From positions 682,001 through 746,000 of the forward strand of contig CAVZTE010000005.1 in assembly GCA_963778165.1 (NCBI GenBank): DNA of 64,000 nucleotides, given 5' to 3'. The notes below the pieces were generated by a model. It was not told where the DNA came from. It saw nothing but the letters and a program-made list of their open reading frames with translations, and ran no database searches. This DNA comes from Bog-756 sp963778165. GTDB taxonomy: Bacteria; Actinomycetota; Acidimicrobiia; Acidimicrobiales; RAAP-2. The position numbers were made by a program, and so were the translations under genes. Shown piece after piece: positions 10,051 to 18,584 of the stretch (position 1 is the stretch's first letter; each line of letters starts with the position of its first letter).

Positions 10051-11662
10051 ATGGGATTTCCGTGGGCCCCGTTCGCGCCCCGAACCGGCATGCGGGGAAT
10101 GGTCAATGCCGCCGACCAGCTGGCCTCGATCGCCGGGGTCGGCGCCCTCCAACAAGGTGGCACGGCCGCCGACGCCGCGGTGTCCGCCGCCGCGGTCATG
10201 GCGGTAACCAGTCCTCACCTGTGTGGGATGGGCGGGGACCTGTTGGCCATGGTCCAAGCGCCAGGCTCCGACCCACAGGCACTGCTGGCGGTGGGCCGGG
10301 CGGGCTCGGGCTCCGACCCGAAGGGCCTGCGGGCCGACGGTCACTCGGTCATGCCTCTCCGCGGCGACGTCCGCACCGTCACCGTGCCCGGCGCCGTCGA
10401 CGGGTGGCTGGCGCTCCATGGTCGGTTCGGACGCCTGCCGCTCGACCGCGTCCTCGAACCGGCCATCGAGCTGGCCGAAGAGGGGTTCGTGGCCTCCCTC
10501 CTGCTGGCCCTGTCCAGTCACCTGATCGCCGGGGTGCGCGGTACCGGGGAGCTGTGCCCGGATGGACCGCCACAGCCCGGGGACCGGGTGCGGCTGCCGG
10601 GGGTCGCCCGGGCCCTGCGGGCCATCGCCCGCCACGGTCGGGACGGGCACTACCAAGGGGAGTTCGGACAGGCCCTCCTCGAGGTGGGTGGGGCGTGTGT
10701 TCACCGCCGACGACTTGGCCTCGGACCTGGCCGACTGGTGCGAACCGCTGCGTCTCCGGGTCTGGGGTCACGACCTCTGGACGGTTCCACCTCCGTCGCA
10801 GGGCTATCTGACCCTGGCCGGCAGCATGGATGGCCGAACACCTGGGCCTCGGTGAGGACCCCTCGGATCCCGAGTGGGCCCATCTCCTGGTGGAGGCGTG
10901 GCGAGCGGCCGGGCATGACCGGCCCGCCGTCCTCCACGACGGGGCCGATGGGCAGAGCCTGCTGGCCGATGACCGGCTCCGCGCCGCCGCAGAGCGGATC
11001 CGACCGGACCGGGCCGCCGCTCCGGACCGGCGGGCCACCGAGGATGCGGGCGCCATCGGTGGGCGTCCCCCACCTCGGTGACGGAGACACCACCCACCTG
11101 TGCGCCATCGATGCGGACGGGTTGGGCATCTCGTTGACCCAGTCCAACGCCCTCGACTTCGGGGCCCACCTCACCGCGGGCTCGACGGGGATCTTCCTCC
11201 ACAACCGCGGGGTGGGCTTCTCCCTCGAACAGGGACACCCGGCGGAGCTGGCGCCCGGTCGCCGGCCGCCGCACACCCTGTCCCCCATGCTGGCCACCGA
11301 CCCGTCCGGTCCGCTGACCCATCTGGTGGGAGCCATGGGCGGTGATGCCCAGCCCCAGATCCTCAGCCAGCTGCTGGCCCGGATGCTCTGCTCCGGGCAG
11401 GACCCGGCTGATGGCGGTGCGTGGGGCCAGGCTGGCCCTGGACGCACCGTCGGCGGGACCGTTCCGCTTGTGGTGGGGGGACGACCTGGGGGTGCGGGTG
11501 GAAGCCCATGCGCCGTCGGAGTGGATCGACGGTCTCGCCGATCGGGGCCACCAGGTCCAGCGCATCAGTGCCTTCGATCCCGTGGCCGTCGGCTGCGCCC
11601 AGGTCATCGAAGTGGTAGGAGGCGCCGGGGCCCCATCCGGGTCACTACGTCGGGGCCGCTGA
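10051..11662 (+). CDS. gamma-glutamyltranspeptidase-like Ntn hydrolase (four frameshifts)
   Basis: These enzymes cleave gamma-glutamyl bonds after self-processing at a Thr. The N-terminal half (GGTAADAAVSAAAVMAVTSP, CGMGGDLLAMV, VPGAVDGWLALHGRFG) is unmistakable. The small-subunit start is around DGDTTHLCAIDADG, with SPMLA and GAMGGDAQPQ following. Extra single bases near 10690 (G run), 10828 (an A), 11050 and 11412 (a T) each move the frame by +1; correcting all four gives 535 residues. There is no signal peptide, so it may be cytoplasmic, like the CapD/YwrD-type or acylase-like members. The gene is either badly sequenced or a pseudogene; the uniform polarity favours error. Confidence 0.8.
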
Positions 11663-11754
11663 CCCCCGCAGCCCCGAAGGGGGAACAGCCGCTCGTTAGC
11701 GCTTGGCCCCGAGCCCGTTGACAGCAGGCGGTTGCGACCTTGTCATGATGGCGT

Positions 11755-12101
11755 GTGATCACCATGCCGGCCGAGCAGTTCGAGCAGCTGGTGGCTGATG
11801 CCCTCGACGGGATACCGGCCGCGCTGGGCACGCAGATGGAGAACGTGGCCGTGGTGGTGGACGACCTCAGCCCGGCCGGCCGGCTCTTCGGCCTCTATCA
11901 GGGGGTCCCTCTCACCCAACCGGGGCAACCACTACTCGGCCACCGCACCGGATCGCATCACCATCTACATGGCCACCATCTGCGGGGCGTGCCAGACCAC
12001 ACGAGAGGTGGTCGAGTCTGGTGCGCAAGACGGTGATCCACGAGGTCGGCCACCACTTCGGAATCGACGATCGACGGCTCAAGGAGCTGGGCTGGGCCTG
12101 A
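11755..12101 (+). CDS. minimal zincin-type metallopeptidase (two frameshifts)
   Basis: The corrected protein is 114 residues. The N-terminus (FEQLVADALDGIPAAL, then MENVAVVVDD) and the zinc motif HEVGHHFGID near the C-terminus match the small possible-zinc-metallopeptidase family common in actinobacteria. The family HExxH motif with a downstream Asp and ELGW end is present. Extra bases lie near 11915 (C in CCC) and 12027 (a T); without them the frame runs through GNHYSATAPDRITIY and VRKTVIHEVGHH. Substrate is unknown. It follows the transpeptidase-like gene by 92 bp on the same strand. Confidence 0.8.
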
Positions 12102-12169
12102 CCCGGCACCGGCATGGGCTGGCCGGTACTCACCGGGTAGGGTTCGGCGCGAGCGTCGAAGGAGTCGTT

Positions 12170-12455
12170 ATGAACGCCGAAGGCTGGTATCAGGACCCAT
12201 TCAGACTCCACGAGGCCCGATGGATCTCTGACGGGACGCCGACTGCTCTGGTCAGAGACGGCGGGGTCGAGTCACAGGACCCGCCACCGAGTGCCACCTT
12301 CGAGGGTGCGTTGCAACCGTTGCCCGACTCCGAGCCGGCCGACGGGGAGGATCTGCTTCGGGCCGACGCCGCCGAGGGCCGAGCCGATCTTCGACCCCAA
12401 CGCCGCCGTCGCTGCGGTCTGGGACACCTTCGGCGAAGCCGCCGGCGGCGACTGA
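12170..12455 (+). CDS. small DUF2510-like protein (frameshifted)
   Basis: The protein is 94 residues after removing one G near 12378. It opens with NAEGWYQDPFRLHEARWISD, the Trp/Tyr-rich motif of DUF2510, a short domain often found at the cytoplasmic end of actinobacterial membrane proteins. The corrected C-terminus (EPIFDPNAAVAAVWDTFGEA) is acidic and likely helical. No membrane segment or partner domain is present, which is unusual. Function is unknown. Confidence 0.62.
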
Positions 12456-12498
12456 CTGCGCAGGTCCGTTTGACCCGCCACCGCTGGGCGGCCGGCGG

Positions 12499-13333
12499 TC
12501 AGGCCTTGGACGCCACCAGGTTGGCCAGGGCCTGGGCACCGGGTCCGTCGATGGGCAGGTGCGTGCTGTCGGAGTAGAGCCAGCCCGGGTTCTGGCTCAC
12601 CAGGCCGTCCCAGTCGGCCAGCACGGTGCGGGGATACTGGCTGGACTCCGGCGGCCAGCACGGCGTTGTTCGAATCCTGCCACGGGCGGTCCACATGGAC
12701 GGTCACGAAGACCACCCTCGAGGCCCCGGAGAGGATGCTCATCATGGCGTCGAAGTCCGAGCTGGAGATGGGCCCGTTGGTGGACAGGCCTACGATGACC
12801 ACTGCGCCCAACTGGCCCTCGGACTTGAGTTGCTGCAATTCCTACTCGCCGGCTGACCACTGCTCGCTCACGGCCGCCTGCACATTGATGCCGGGGATGT
12901 CCTGTTGCAGTGGGGTCTGGTAGTCGAGCATGACCGAGTCCCCCACCGCGGTCACCTGACCCTCGTTGAACCCCGGGCCCGGAGCCGGAAGCGGCGGTGA
13001 GGTGATCGGACCGTGGCCCCCCGAGGCCACGGTGGCCACCCCGGTAGTGGTGGTGGTCGCAGCAGGCGCCACCGTGGTGGTCGGGGCCGCGGCGTCGGGG
13101 GCGTGACTCGACGAGGGAGGAGCGGCGGTTTCAAGGTGATGATGGGGGGACGTCACGGCCGACGTCTGGCTGGAGGAGCTCCGGGAGGTGACCACCCCGT
13201 AGATGGCCACGCCCACCACCACCAGAGCCACGAACACCACCGCCAGGATGTTGCGGACACGATTGGGTGACCGGGCCGCGGAGTGCCTGGCCGGCTGGGA
13301 AGGTGGGCTCGGAGGTGGGGTCTCGGTGCTCAT
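12499..13333 (-). CDS. secreted or membrane-anchored SGNH hydrolase-like protein (amber codon and frameshift)
   Basis: The 277-residue reconstruction has a cytoplasmic N-tail, one membrane helix (about 29-49), a Ser/Thr/Ala/Pro-rich linker, then an SGNH domain: block I TAVGDSVMLDY, a central VVIVGLSTNGPI, and the catalytic Asp-His in YSDSTHLPIDG near the end. This is the same domain type that ends the acyltransferase-3 proteins at 54.6-59.1 kb. Two defects occur: an in-frame TAG at 12842-12844 (codon 164, where CAG would read QELQQL) and a one-base insertion near 12650. It probably removes or transfers acyl groups on envelope glycans, by analogy. Confidence 0.75.
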
Positions 13334-13435
13334 CGGAGTGGGATCCTGCCCGAACCTGGTGGTCCGGGGCGGTCGGCCATCCTAGCCCGGTGCCCTCCCG
13401 TCAACCGGGTCCATCCCTGGTCAAGACCGGTGCGC

Positions 13436-13873
13436 TCAATTGCTGTAGATGCGCGCCACGTCGACCAGGACCACGGTGCGCCCCTGCTCGACCATGGTCC
13501 GGTCGTAGGCATCCCAGTCGTCATGCTCTCCCCCGGCTGCTCTGAACACTTCACGGAGTAAGAGCCGGAGGGCGTCGGCATCGATGTCGGGGTGCGGGTC
13601 GTCGGGACCGATCAGTTCGGCCCATCCCTCGACGGCAGCCCACTTCCATCCGGCCCGGAAGGTCACGCTCACCTGGGGACGGGCTCGCAGATTGGCCAGC
13701 TTGACTCGACCGTAGGTGACGAAGCCGACCACCTCGGACCCACTGACCGGGTGGTTCAGCACGCCGGCGTTGACCACCGACGACTGAATGGTGTCATCTG
13801 ATCGCAGTGTGGACACCACGGCGAGGAACCGGTCCTGGCGTGCCACATCGACGGCGTCCTGGAGTGTCTTCAT
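13436..13873 (-). CDS. PPOX-class flavin/F420-dependent protein
   Basis: This 145-residue protein has the split-barrel fold of pyridoxamine-phosphate-oxidase-like proteins: FLAVVSTLRSDDTIQSSVVNAG, then VGFVTYGRVKLANLRARP and VSVTFRAGWKWAAVEG. In actinobacteria this subgroup usually binds F420 rather than FMN. The ATG at 13873 follows a GAGAGGA ribosome site, so the longer upstream frame is rejected. It is divergent from the GNAT gene at 13943, leaving 69 bp for both promoters. The substrate is unknown. Confidence 0.88.
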   Translation of the reverse strand: MKTLQDAVDVARQDRFLAVVSTLRSDDTIQSSVVNAGVLNHPVSGSEVVGFVTYGRVKLANLRARPQVSVTFRAGWKWAAVEGWAELIGPDDPHPDIDADALRLLLREVFRAAGGEHDDWDAYDRTMVEQGRTVVLVDVARIYSN

Positions 13874-13942
13874 TGGTGGATCCTCTCTTCTCGAGCGGAC
13901 ACTACTGGCCGGCCCGATGGCCGGCCTACTATCCACAGGGCC

Positions 13943-14425
13943 ATGGCAGAGGTTCGCCCTTTGAGCGCCGACGACTGGCAGATCATCAAAGCGGCACGGC
14001 TGCGCGCCCTGCGCGACGCTCCCCACGCCTTCACCTCGAGCTTCGAACGGGAGTCCTCATTCGTCGAACCGACCTGGCGGCACCGGGCCACCACCTGTCA
14101 GTGGTTTGTGGCCACGGAGGGAAACCGAACGGTGGGCATAGCCGGAGGGGTGGAGGGGTGGTCGGGTGATCCGTCCCAACGCGAGCTGGTCGGGATGTGG
14201 GTGGCTCCCTCCCACCGGCGCCAGGGAGTGGCCCGGGCCCTGTTGGACCGGGTGGTCGGGTGGGCCAAGTCCGAGGGGGCATCCACGTTGTCCCTGGGGG
14301 TGCTGGAGGACAACCATGGGGCGCGGGCGGCGTATGTGGGCATGGGGCTGAGGCCGACCGGTGAGACCATGGCGGTACCCGACGACCCGACACGGACCAT
14401 CGAGGTGATGAGAGTGGACCTCTGA
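13943..14425 (+). CDS. GNAT-family N-acetyltransferase
   Basis: The 160-residue single-domain protein shows the acetyl-CoA-binding motif A (RELVGMWVAPSHRRQGVARA, with the R/QxxGxA pattern in RRQGVA) and motif B (LGVLEDNHGARAAYVGMGL). These enzymes transfer acetyl from acetyl-CoA to an amine; the acceptor cannot be told from sequence. Confidence 0.9.
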   Translation: MAEVRPLSADDWQIIKAARLRALRDAPHAFTSSFERESSFVEPTWRHRATTCQWFVATEGNRTVGIAGGVEGWSGDPSQRELVGMWVAPSHRRQGVARALLDRVVGWAKSEGASTLSLGVLEDNHGARAAYVGMGLRPTGETMAVPDDPTRTIEVMRVDL

Positions 14426-14752
14426 CCAGGACCTCGGTCGGGACGGGACGTCCGGTCTCCGGTACGACGGGAAACGCGATTGCAACTCAGAGTTACTATT
14501 GCTACCCTGCCCGCAGGCGGGAACCTGGTTGCCACAACGACAGGAGACGGCGGCTCCGGTCGTTGTGGTGGCTTCGGGTCGGGCCTGCGGACGACACCCG
14601 ACGCCAGAGGCAGAAAAAGGGCCAGGTCCGGAGCGGGGCGGCGGATCCTCGCTCAACGGGCCTGGCCACACCATTGTACGGCCGACCGTTGCCGACGCAA
14701 ACACCGGCCGTGACCTGCCCAGGGTGACCGCTCCGGCGATCCGCGGCTGGCC
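14426..14752. other. intergenic region with no assignable gene
   Basis: These 327 bases lie between convergent genes. An open frame at 14499-14786 exists but its composition does not resemble a protein I recognise and it overlaps the neighbour. A short GC palindrome (CCTGCCCGCAGG, about 14506) is the only structure seen. Confidence 0.4.
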
Positions 14753-15007
14753 TCAGGGACGGTTCGTCAGGCGGGGCTCCCCGTAGCGCTCGTCATTGCT
14801 GGCCGGAAAGATCCTCGCCACTTCAGCTGCAGCCGAGCGGATGGCGTCCTCGCGACACAGTCCGGCCACCTCGACAGTGACCGTGGTCGAGCCGCCATGC
14901 CCATTGAACCGGACCACCCGGTTGGCCGAATGCTGAACGGCCTCGAGAAAGCGCCGGGTCCGGTCATCGAGCAGTTTGACGATGGTGACATCGACTTCGT
15001 AGAGCAT
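14753..15007 (-). CDS. 84-residue protein of unknown function under a LexA box
   Basis: I do not recognise the family. The protein starts MLYEVDVTIVKLLDDRTRR and looks like a small alpha/beta fold: a strand, a helix (RRFLEAVQHSANR), a strand pair (VVRFNGHGGSTTVTVEVAG) and a second helix (EDAIRSAAAEVARIF). There is no signal peptide or membrane segment. The ATG at 15007 was chosen because it lies 13 bp from a perfect SOS box at 15021-15034, which would overlap the promoter. A role in the DNA-damage response is inferred from that site only. Confidence 0.72.
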   Translation of the reverse strand: MLYEVDVTIVKLLDDRTRRFLEAVQHSANRVVRFNGHGGSTTVTVEVAGLCREDAIRSAAAEVARIFPASNDERYGEPRLTNRP

Positions 15008-15020
15008 GATGCGACGGTAT

Positions 15021-15034
15021 CGAACATATGTTCG
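15021..15034. promoter_or_regulatory. LexA (SOS) box
   Basis: The 14-bp perfect palindrome CGAACATATGTTCG matches the Gram-positive/actinobacterial SOS consensus CGAACRNRYGTTYG at every position. It lies 13 bp upstream of the start codon of the minus-strand gene at 14753-15007. The plus-strand gene at 15255 is about 220 bp away and less likely to be its target. Confidence 0.8.
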
Positions 15035-15254
15035 CCTGTCCAGAGGTGCTCTGGTCCTTCGTCCGGGTCTGCTGCCGGCCCCCGTGGGCTGTGGCGGTGG
15101 ACTCCCAAGGCTCCTCTCCCCGGGGCCGCACCACCTCGACCCAAGGGGCCCCTCGGTGCCGGATTGGACGTTGCGCACTCGAGGTGATGGAGTGCCGCAC
15201 TTGGGGTAGGGCCGGACCACCACGTTGTACGCTCCCAAAGGAGAGGGCGGGACC

Positions 15255-15467
15255 ATGGCCGACGAAGAGACCGAACGGGTGCGCAGCCAGAAGATGGCGG
15301 CCCTGAAGCAGGCCCGGGAGGCCTACCGCACCTGGGCTGTCGAATCCTCACCCCTGTCGGGAAAAGTGGCCGGCACGCTCTCCACCGATCGCCTCAAGCA
15401 GCTTCAGGATGCCGTGAAAAAGGCGGACGCCGATCTTCGGTCGTTCAATGCGGAGCATCCGCGGTGA
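15255..15467 (+). CDS. small charged coiled-coil-like protein
   Basis: This 70-residue hydrophilic protein (MADEETERVRSQKMAALKQA at the start) is rich in Lys, Glu and Ala, and two amphipathic helices are predicted by eye. The ATG at 15255 follows AAAGGAGAG. There is no known domain and the function is unknown. It lies on the plus strand, divergent from the SOS-controlled gene. Confidence 0.65.
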   Translation: MADEETERVRSQKMAALKQAREAYRTWAVESSPLSGKVAGTLSTDRLKQLQDAVKKADADLRSFNAEHPR

Positions 15468-15531
15468 ACTGGGGCCGGAGGGAACCAACGCTCTGAGTCC
15501 ATCTTTGGCCGCCTACCCATATTCTGGTGGC

Positions 15532-15909
15532 ATGAGGTACATGGAATCAGCTCCCACGCAGACGGGTGGTCCGTTGGGGGTTCCCGACGACCACCTGACG
15601 TCTCATGTCTTCGTCAGCGGGCCGGGTCGACAGGGCCGCGGATTGGGGTTCTTGGGCTCGCTGGCCGTCGGGGTGGTCTTCCTGCTCGGTCTGGTGCTGT
15701 TCCTGCTGGCTTTGGCCGTCATCGCCGTGGTCTTCGTGGCGGCCATCGTGGTGGCACTGGTGGCGCTCGGCGTCAATCGACTGATGGTGGCCCTCTCGCC
15801 CCGGTACCGGGAGCGACGCCAGGCCCAAGGCCACTTCCAGCCCACGGTGCGGATCATCGAGACCACCGCCAAGGTCATCGACAGCACCAAGCCCAGGCGC
15901 CGCACCTGA
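15532..15909 (+). CDS. small membrane protein
   Basis: From the ATG at 15532 the protein has 125 residues (a second ATG at 15541 is about equally likely, having GAGG 5 bp upstream). It consists of a hydrophilic N-terminus, a very long hydrophobic stretch of about 45 residues (GFLGSLAVGVVFLLGLVLFL onward), enough for two helices in a hairpin, and a basic cytoplasmic tail. No family is recognised. Confidence 0.65.
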   Translation: MRYMESAPTQTGGPLGVPDDHLTSHVFVSGPGRQGRGLGFLGSLAVGVVFLLGLVLFLLALAVIAVVFVAAIVVALVALGVNRLMVALSPRYRERRQAQGHFQPTVRIIETTAKVIDSTKPRRRT

Positions 15910-15969
15910 TCCGATCCATCTACAGGGGCCTCGCTCCCCCAGCCGCGCCCGTTGTGAAACCCTGTAGAG

Positions 15970-16737
15970 GTGGCGGTGTATGACGACGTAGCCGAGTGCT
16001 ACGACGCTTCCAGGGGAGGCGAGCAGCGGGGCGACGATTTCGCCACAGAGCTGGATGCGCGCCTCCCCCAGGGTCGAGGGCCGGTACTCGAGGTCGGAGT
16101 GGGAACCGGGGTCATCTCGCTCGGACTGGTCCGTCGGGGGAGGACCGTGCTGGGAATCGACGTGGCGGAAGCGATGCTGGCTCGCGCTTACGACCGCCTC
16201 GGCCCAGTGCTGATCCGTGGCGACGGGCGCCAGCTTCCGTTTGCCGACAGATCCATTCCCCATGCCGTGTCGGTCTGGGTGGTCCATGCGGTGATCCCGG
16301 CCGAGGCTCTCTTCGCCGAAGTGGCCCGAGTGCTCGAGCCCGGGGGCAGGTATCTGGTGTGCCCGACCAATCGCCTCGCCCGTGGTGATCCCATCCAGCC
16401 GATCTGCGAAGCCATGTTCGAACGGGCCCATCGGCTTCACCCCACCTGGCGACGGAATCCCATCACGGTCACCGATCTGTTGGCCTGGGGAACCGAGGCG
16501 GGCTTTGTGGGCCATGTCGAGACCTTCCAGAGCCGCACGTGGGAGACCTCAGCCGACGAGCTGAGGGCTTCCATCCGGGATCGGGTCTGGCCGGCCCTAC
16601 AAGGGCTCGGCGACGCCGAGTACCGGGAAGTCACGATGCCGGCCATCGAAGCCACCCGATCGCTGCCACCGGGTCCGATCAGCCAGCACGCCGAAGTGGA
16701 CATCGCCGTGCTGTCTCTCCCGGTCCGCCGCCCCTAA
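15970..16737 (+). CDS. class I SAM-dependent methyltransferase
   Basis: This 255-residue protein has the Rossmann-type methyltransferase motifs: motif I VLEVGVGTGVISL, motif II LGIDVAEAML, and motif post-II GDGRQLPFAD, with the EPGGRYL loop after it. The layout matches the UbiE/methyltransferase-11 group, which methylates small molecules. The GTG start at 15970 (VAVYDDVAECYD) fits the usual N-terminal YDxxAxxYD motif. No neighbour suggests a substrate. Confidence 0.9.
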   Translation: MAVYDDVAECYDASRGGEQRGDDFATELDARLPQGRGPVLEVGVGTGVISLGLVRRGRTVLGIDVAEAMLARAYDRLGPVLIRGDGRQLPFADRSIPHAVSVWVVHAVIPAEALFAEVARVLEPGGRYLVCPTNRLARGDPIQPICEAMFERAHRLHPTWRRNPITVTDLLAWGTEAGFVGHVETFQSRTWETSADELRASIRDRVWPALQGLGDAEYREVTMPAIEATRSLPPGPISQHAEVDIAVLSLPVRRP

Positions 16738-16780
16738 GCAGGCCCACCAACGGCTCAGCTCATGCAAGCCCCGGCCGCCG

Positions 16781-17464
16781 GTGTCGGCGCACGACGTGGG
16801 ACACTCTCTGTCCGTGAGCAGCGAACCAGCAGTGAGCGACGAGAGCCGCGGCACCGGGCCGCTGCCGACGACCCGGACCGACGTGCGACGGGCGACCCCC
16901 GCGGACATTCCCCGGTTGGCGGCCACGCTGGCCCGGGCCTTCGATGGCGACCCCCTGGTCAACTGGATGCTTCCCCGGGCCCGACGGCACCTGCGCTCCC
17001 TGGCCATGTTCACGTTCCTGCTCGGATCACAGGTAGCCCTGGGCGAGACCTACTCCACGGCCGATGGCGTGGGAGCGTCGATATGGGCGCCTCCCGGCCA
17101 GTGGCAGCTCAGCATGGACCACTCGTCCGATTCGATCGACCGGTTTCGCTCCATCGTCGGCACCAACCTGGCCCGGTCCATCGAGGTGTACCTGATGCTG
17201 GAGAGCACACATCCGACTGACCCTCACTGGTACCTGGCGACGCTGGGCACGCACCCCGATTGGCAGGGATCGGGTATCGGCAGGTCCCTGGTGGAGCCGG
17301 TCCTCCACCGGGCTGACCGGGACGGCGTACCCGCCTATCTCGAGTCCTCGAAGGAGAGCAACATTCCCTACTACCGTCGTTTCGGCTTCGAGGTCCTGAG
17401 CGAACTGCACCTCCCCAACGGAGGACCGACCCTGTGGCCCATGTGGCGGGACCCTCAGAGCTGA
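16781..17464 (+). CDS. GNAT-family N-acetyltransferase
   Basis: The 227-residue protein has a weakly conserved N-terminal tail. The GNAT core starts near RRATPADIPRLAATLARAF, motif A is WYLATLGTHPDWQGSGIGR with the acetyl-CoA-binding QGSGIG, and motif B is YLESSKESNIPYYRRFGFE. It belongs to the subgroup often annotated as puromycin-acetyltransferase-like. A later start (GTG or ATG near the GNAT core) is possible. Confidence 0.88.
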   Translation: MSAHDVGHSLSVSSEPAVSDESRGTGPLPTTRTDVRRATPADIPRLAATLARAFDGDPLVNWMLPRARRHLRSLAMFTFLLGSQVALGETYSTADGVGASIWAPPGQWQLSMDHSSDSIDRFRSIVGTNLARSIEVYLMLESTHPTDPHWYLATLGTHPDWQGSGIGRSLVEPVLHRADRDGVPAYLESSKESNIPYYRRFGFEVLSELHLPNGGPTLWPMWRDPQS

Positions 17465-17500
17465 TCGGGACTCATGGCTGCGCCCATCCGGCGTCCGGCA

Positions 17501-18076
17501 TCACCAGACGGCCAGGAAGTCCAAGACCCGCTCGGTGAGCAGGGCCGCCGCCACCGAGTCGAAGGAAGCCAGACTGGGGTCGGCGAACAGGTGTCGGTCG
17601 CCGGGATAGAGCAACAGCTCCGCGTGGTCGGCCGACTCGACCAGTGCCTCCGCCGCCTCGAGGTCACCGTCGCCGACGAAGTAGGGATCCTCCTCCATGG
17701 CGTGGATCTGAACCGGGACGTCAGCCGGCCACGAAGGACTGAACTCCCCCACCGGAACGCAGGAGTGGAACAGCAGTGCCCCTCGGGCCCCTGGGCGGGT
17801 CTGGGCCAACTTCTGTGCCGGGAGCACACCGAGTGAGAATCCGCCGTATACCAAGGTGTCGGGGAGTTCGCCCGCCAGGCGCACGCCGCGCTCGATGATG
17901 GTGGCGAAGCCGATCTCCGTGGCGTAGGCGACACCTTCATCGAGGAGGTCGAAGGTGCGACCGTCGAAGAGGTCGGGGGCATGAACGGAGTGCCCGGCGT
18001 CTCGAAGTTCATCGGCGAAGGCCAAGAAGCCCGGGGTCCGACCCTGCGCATGATGGAACAACAGCACCTCAGCCAT
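17501..18076 (-). CDS. dienelactone hydrolase-family alpha/beta hydrolase
   Basis: The 191-residue protein opens MAEVLLFHHAQGRTPGFLAF, as small dienelactone-hydrolase-like proteins do. The nucleophile elbow is GFSLG, so it uses Ser where classical dienelactone hydrolase has Cys. An Asp is available in MEEDPYF and the His in YPGDRHLFAD completes the triad. The reaction is presumably ester or lactone hydrolysis. It is a single gene, with stops and starts well separated from its neighbours. Confidence 0.87.
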   Translation of the reverse strand: MAEVLLFHHAQGRTPGFLAFADELRDAGHSVHAPDLFDGRTFDLLDEGVAYATEIGFATIIERGVRLAGELPDTLVYGGFSLGVLPAQKLAQTRPGARGALLFHSCVPVGEFSPSWPADVPVQIHAMEEDPYFVGDGDLEAAEALVESADHAELLLYPGDRHLFADPSLASFDSVAAALLTERVLDFLAVW

Positions 18077-18209
18077 GGGCTACCTCTCCTTCCGTGGCCG
18101 TGTCCCGAACCCAGGAGTGGCCCGGGTCCGCGTGATCCGACGACTGCTCTATACCCGCTAGGACCGGGAACCGGCAAGATCTCGAAGCCGGTCGGCGGTC
18201 CGAGGTCGT

Positions 18210-18572
18210 TCAGGTGGGGCGTTGGATGAAGATCTCGATGCGGGTGATCAGGCCGGCCGAATCGGTGTCGAAGACCAGCACCTCGTGGGTGACGTCCGGG
18301 GATCCGTTGAGTTCCATGGTCTCGGTCAGCTGTACCACCACCACCGACTCACGAGCGACCGTCCGCCCGACGCTCAGGGTGTAGTTGACCAGGCTCGGAA
18401 GCAGAGTGGACAAGAATTCCACATAGGGGTCCCTCGGGGTATAGACATCGCCGAACGGACCGACCCGGACCACCTCGGGATGGAGGCAGTCGGCCATGGC
18501 CGACCAATCGTGGGCTTTGAGGCGGTCCAGGTATCGGAGGACCACCCGCTCGGGCTCGGGCACCGACATCAT
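18210..18572 (-). CDS. NTF2-like / SnoaL-fold protein
   Basis: The 120-residue single-domain protein has the pattern of the NTF2-like cone fold: an N-terminal helix pair (RVVLRYLDRLKAHDWSAMAD), then CLHPEVVRVGPFG and a C-terminal sheet ending LITRIEIFIQ. Members are isomerases, dehydratases or ligand-binding proteins. It sits 12 bp downstream of the enoyl-CoA hydratase gene on the same strand, so it probably belongs to the acyl-CoA operon. Confidence 0.8.
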   Translation of the reverse strand: MMSVPEPERVVLRYLDRLKAHDWSAMADCLHPEVVRVGPFGDVYTPRDPYVEFLSTLLPSLVNYTLSVGRTVARESVVVVQLTETMELNGSPDVTHEVLVFDTDSAGLITRIEIFIQRPT

Positions 18573-18584
18573 GACCCGTTGCTC

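Noticed and set aside
4081..12455. Programmed ribosomal frameshifting in several genes
   Set aside because: The shifts are in unrelated genes with no common slippery site or downstream structure, and all are one-base insertions, so sequencing error is the simpler explanation.
14499..14786. Open frame between the GNAT gene and the SOS-controlled gene
   Set aside because: It overlaps the neighbouring gene and has no ribosome site or recognisable composition.
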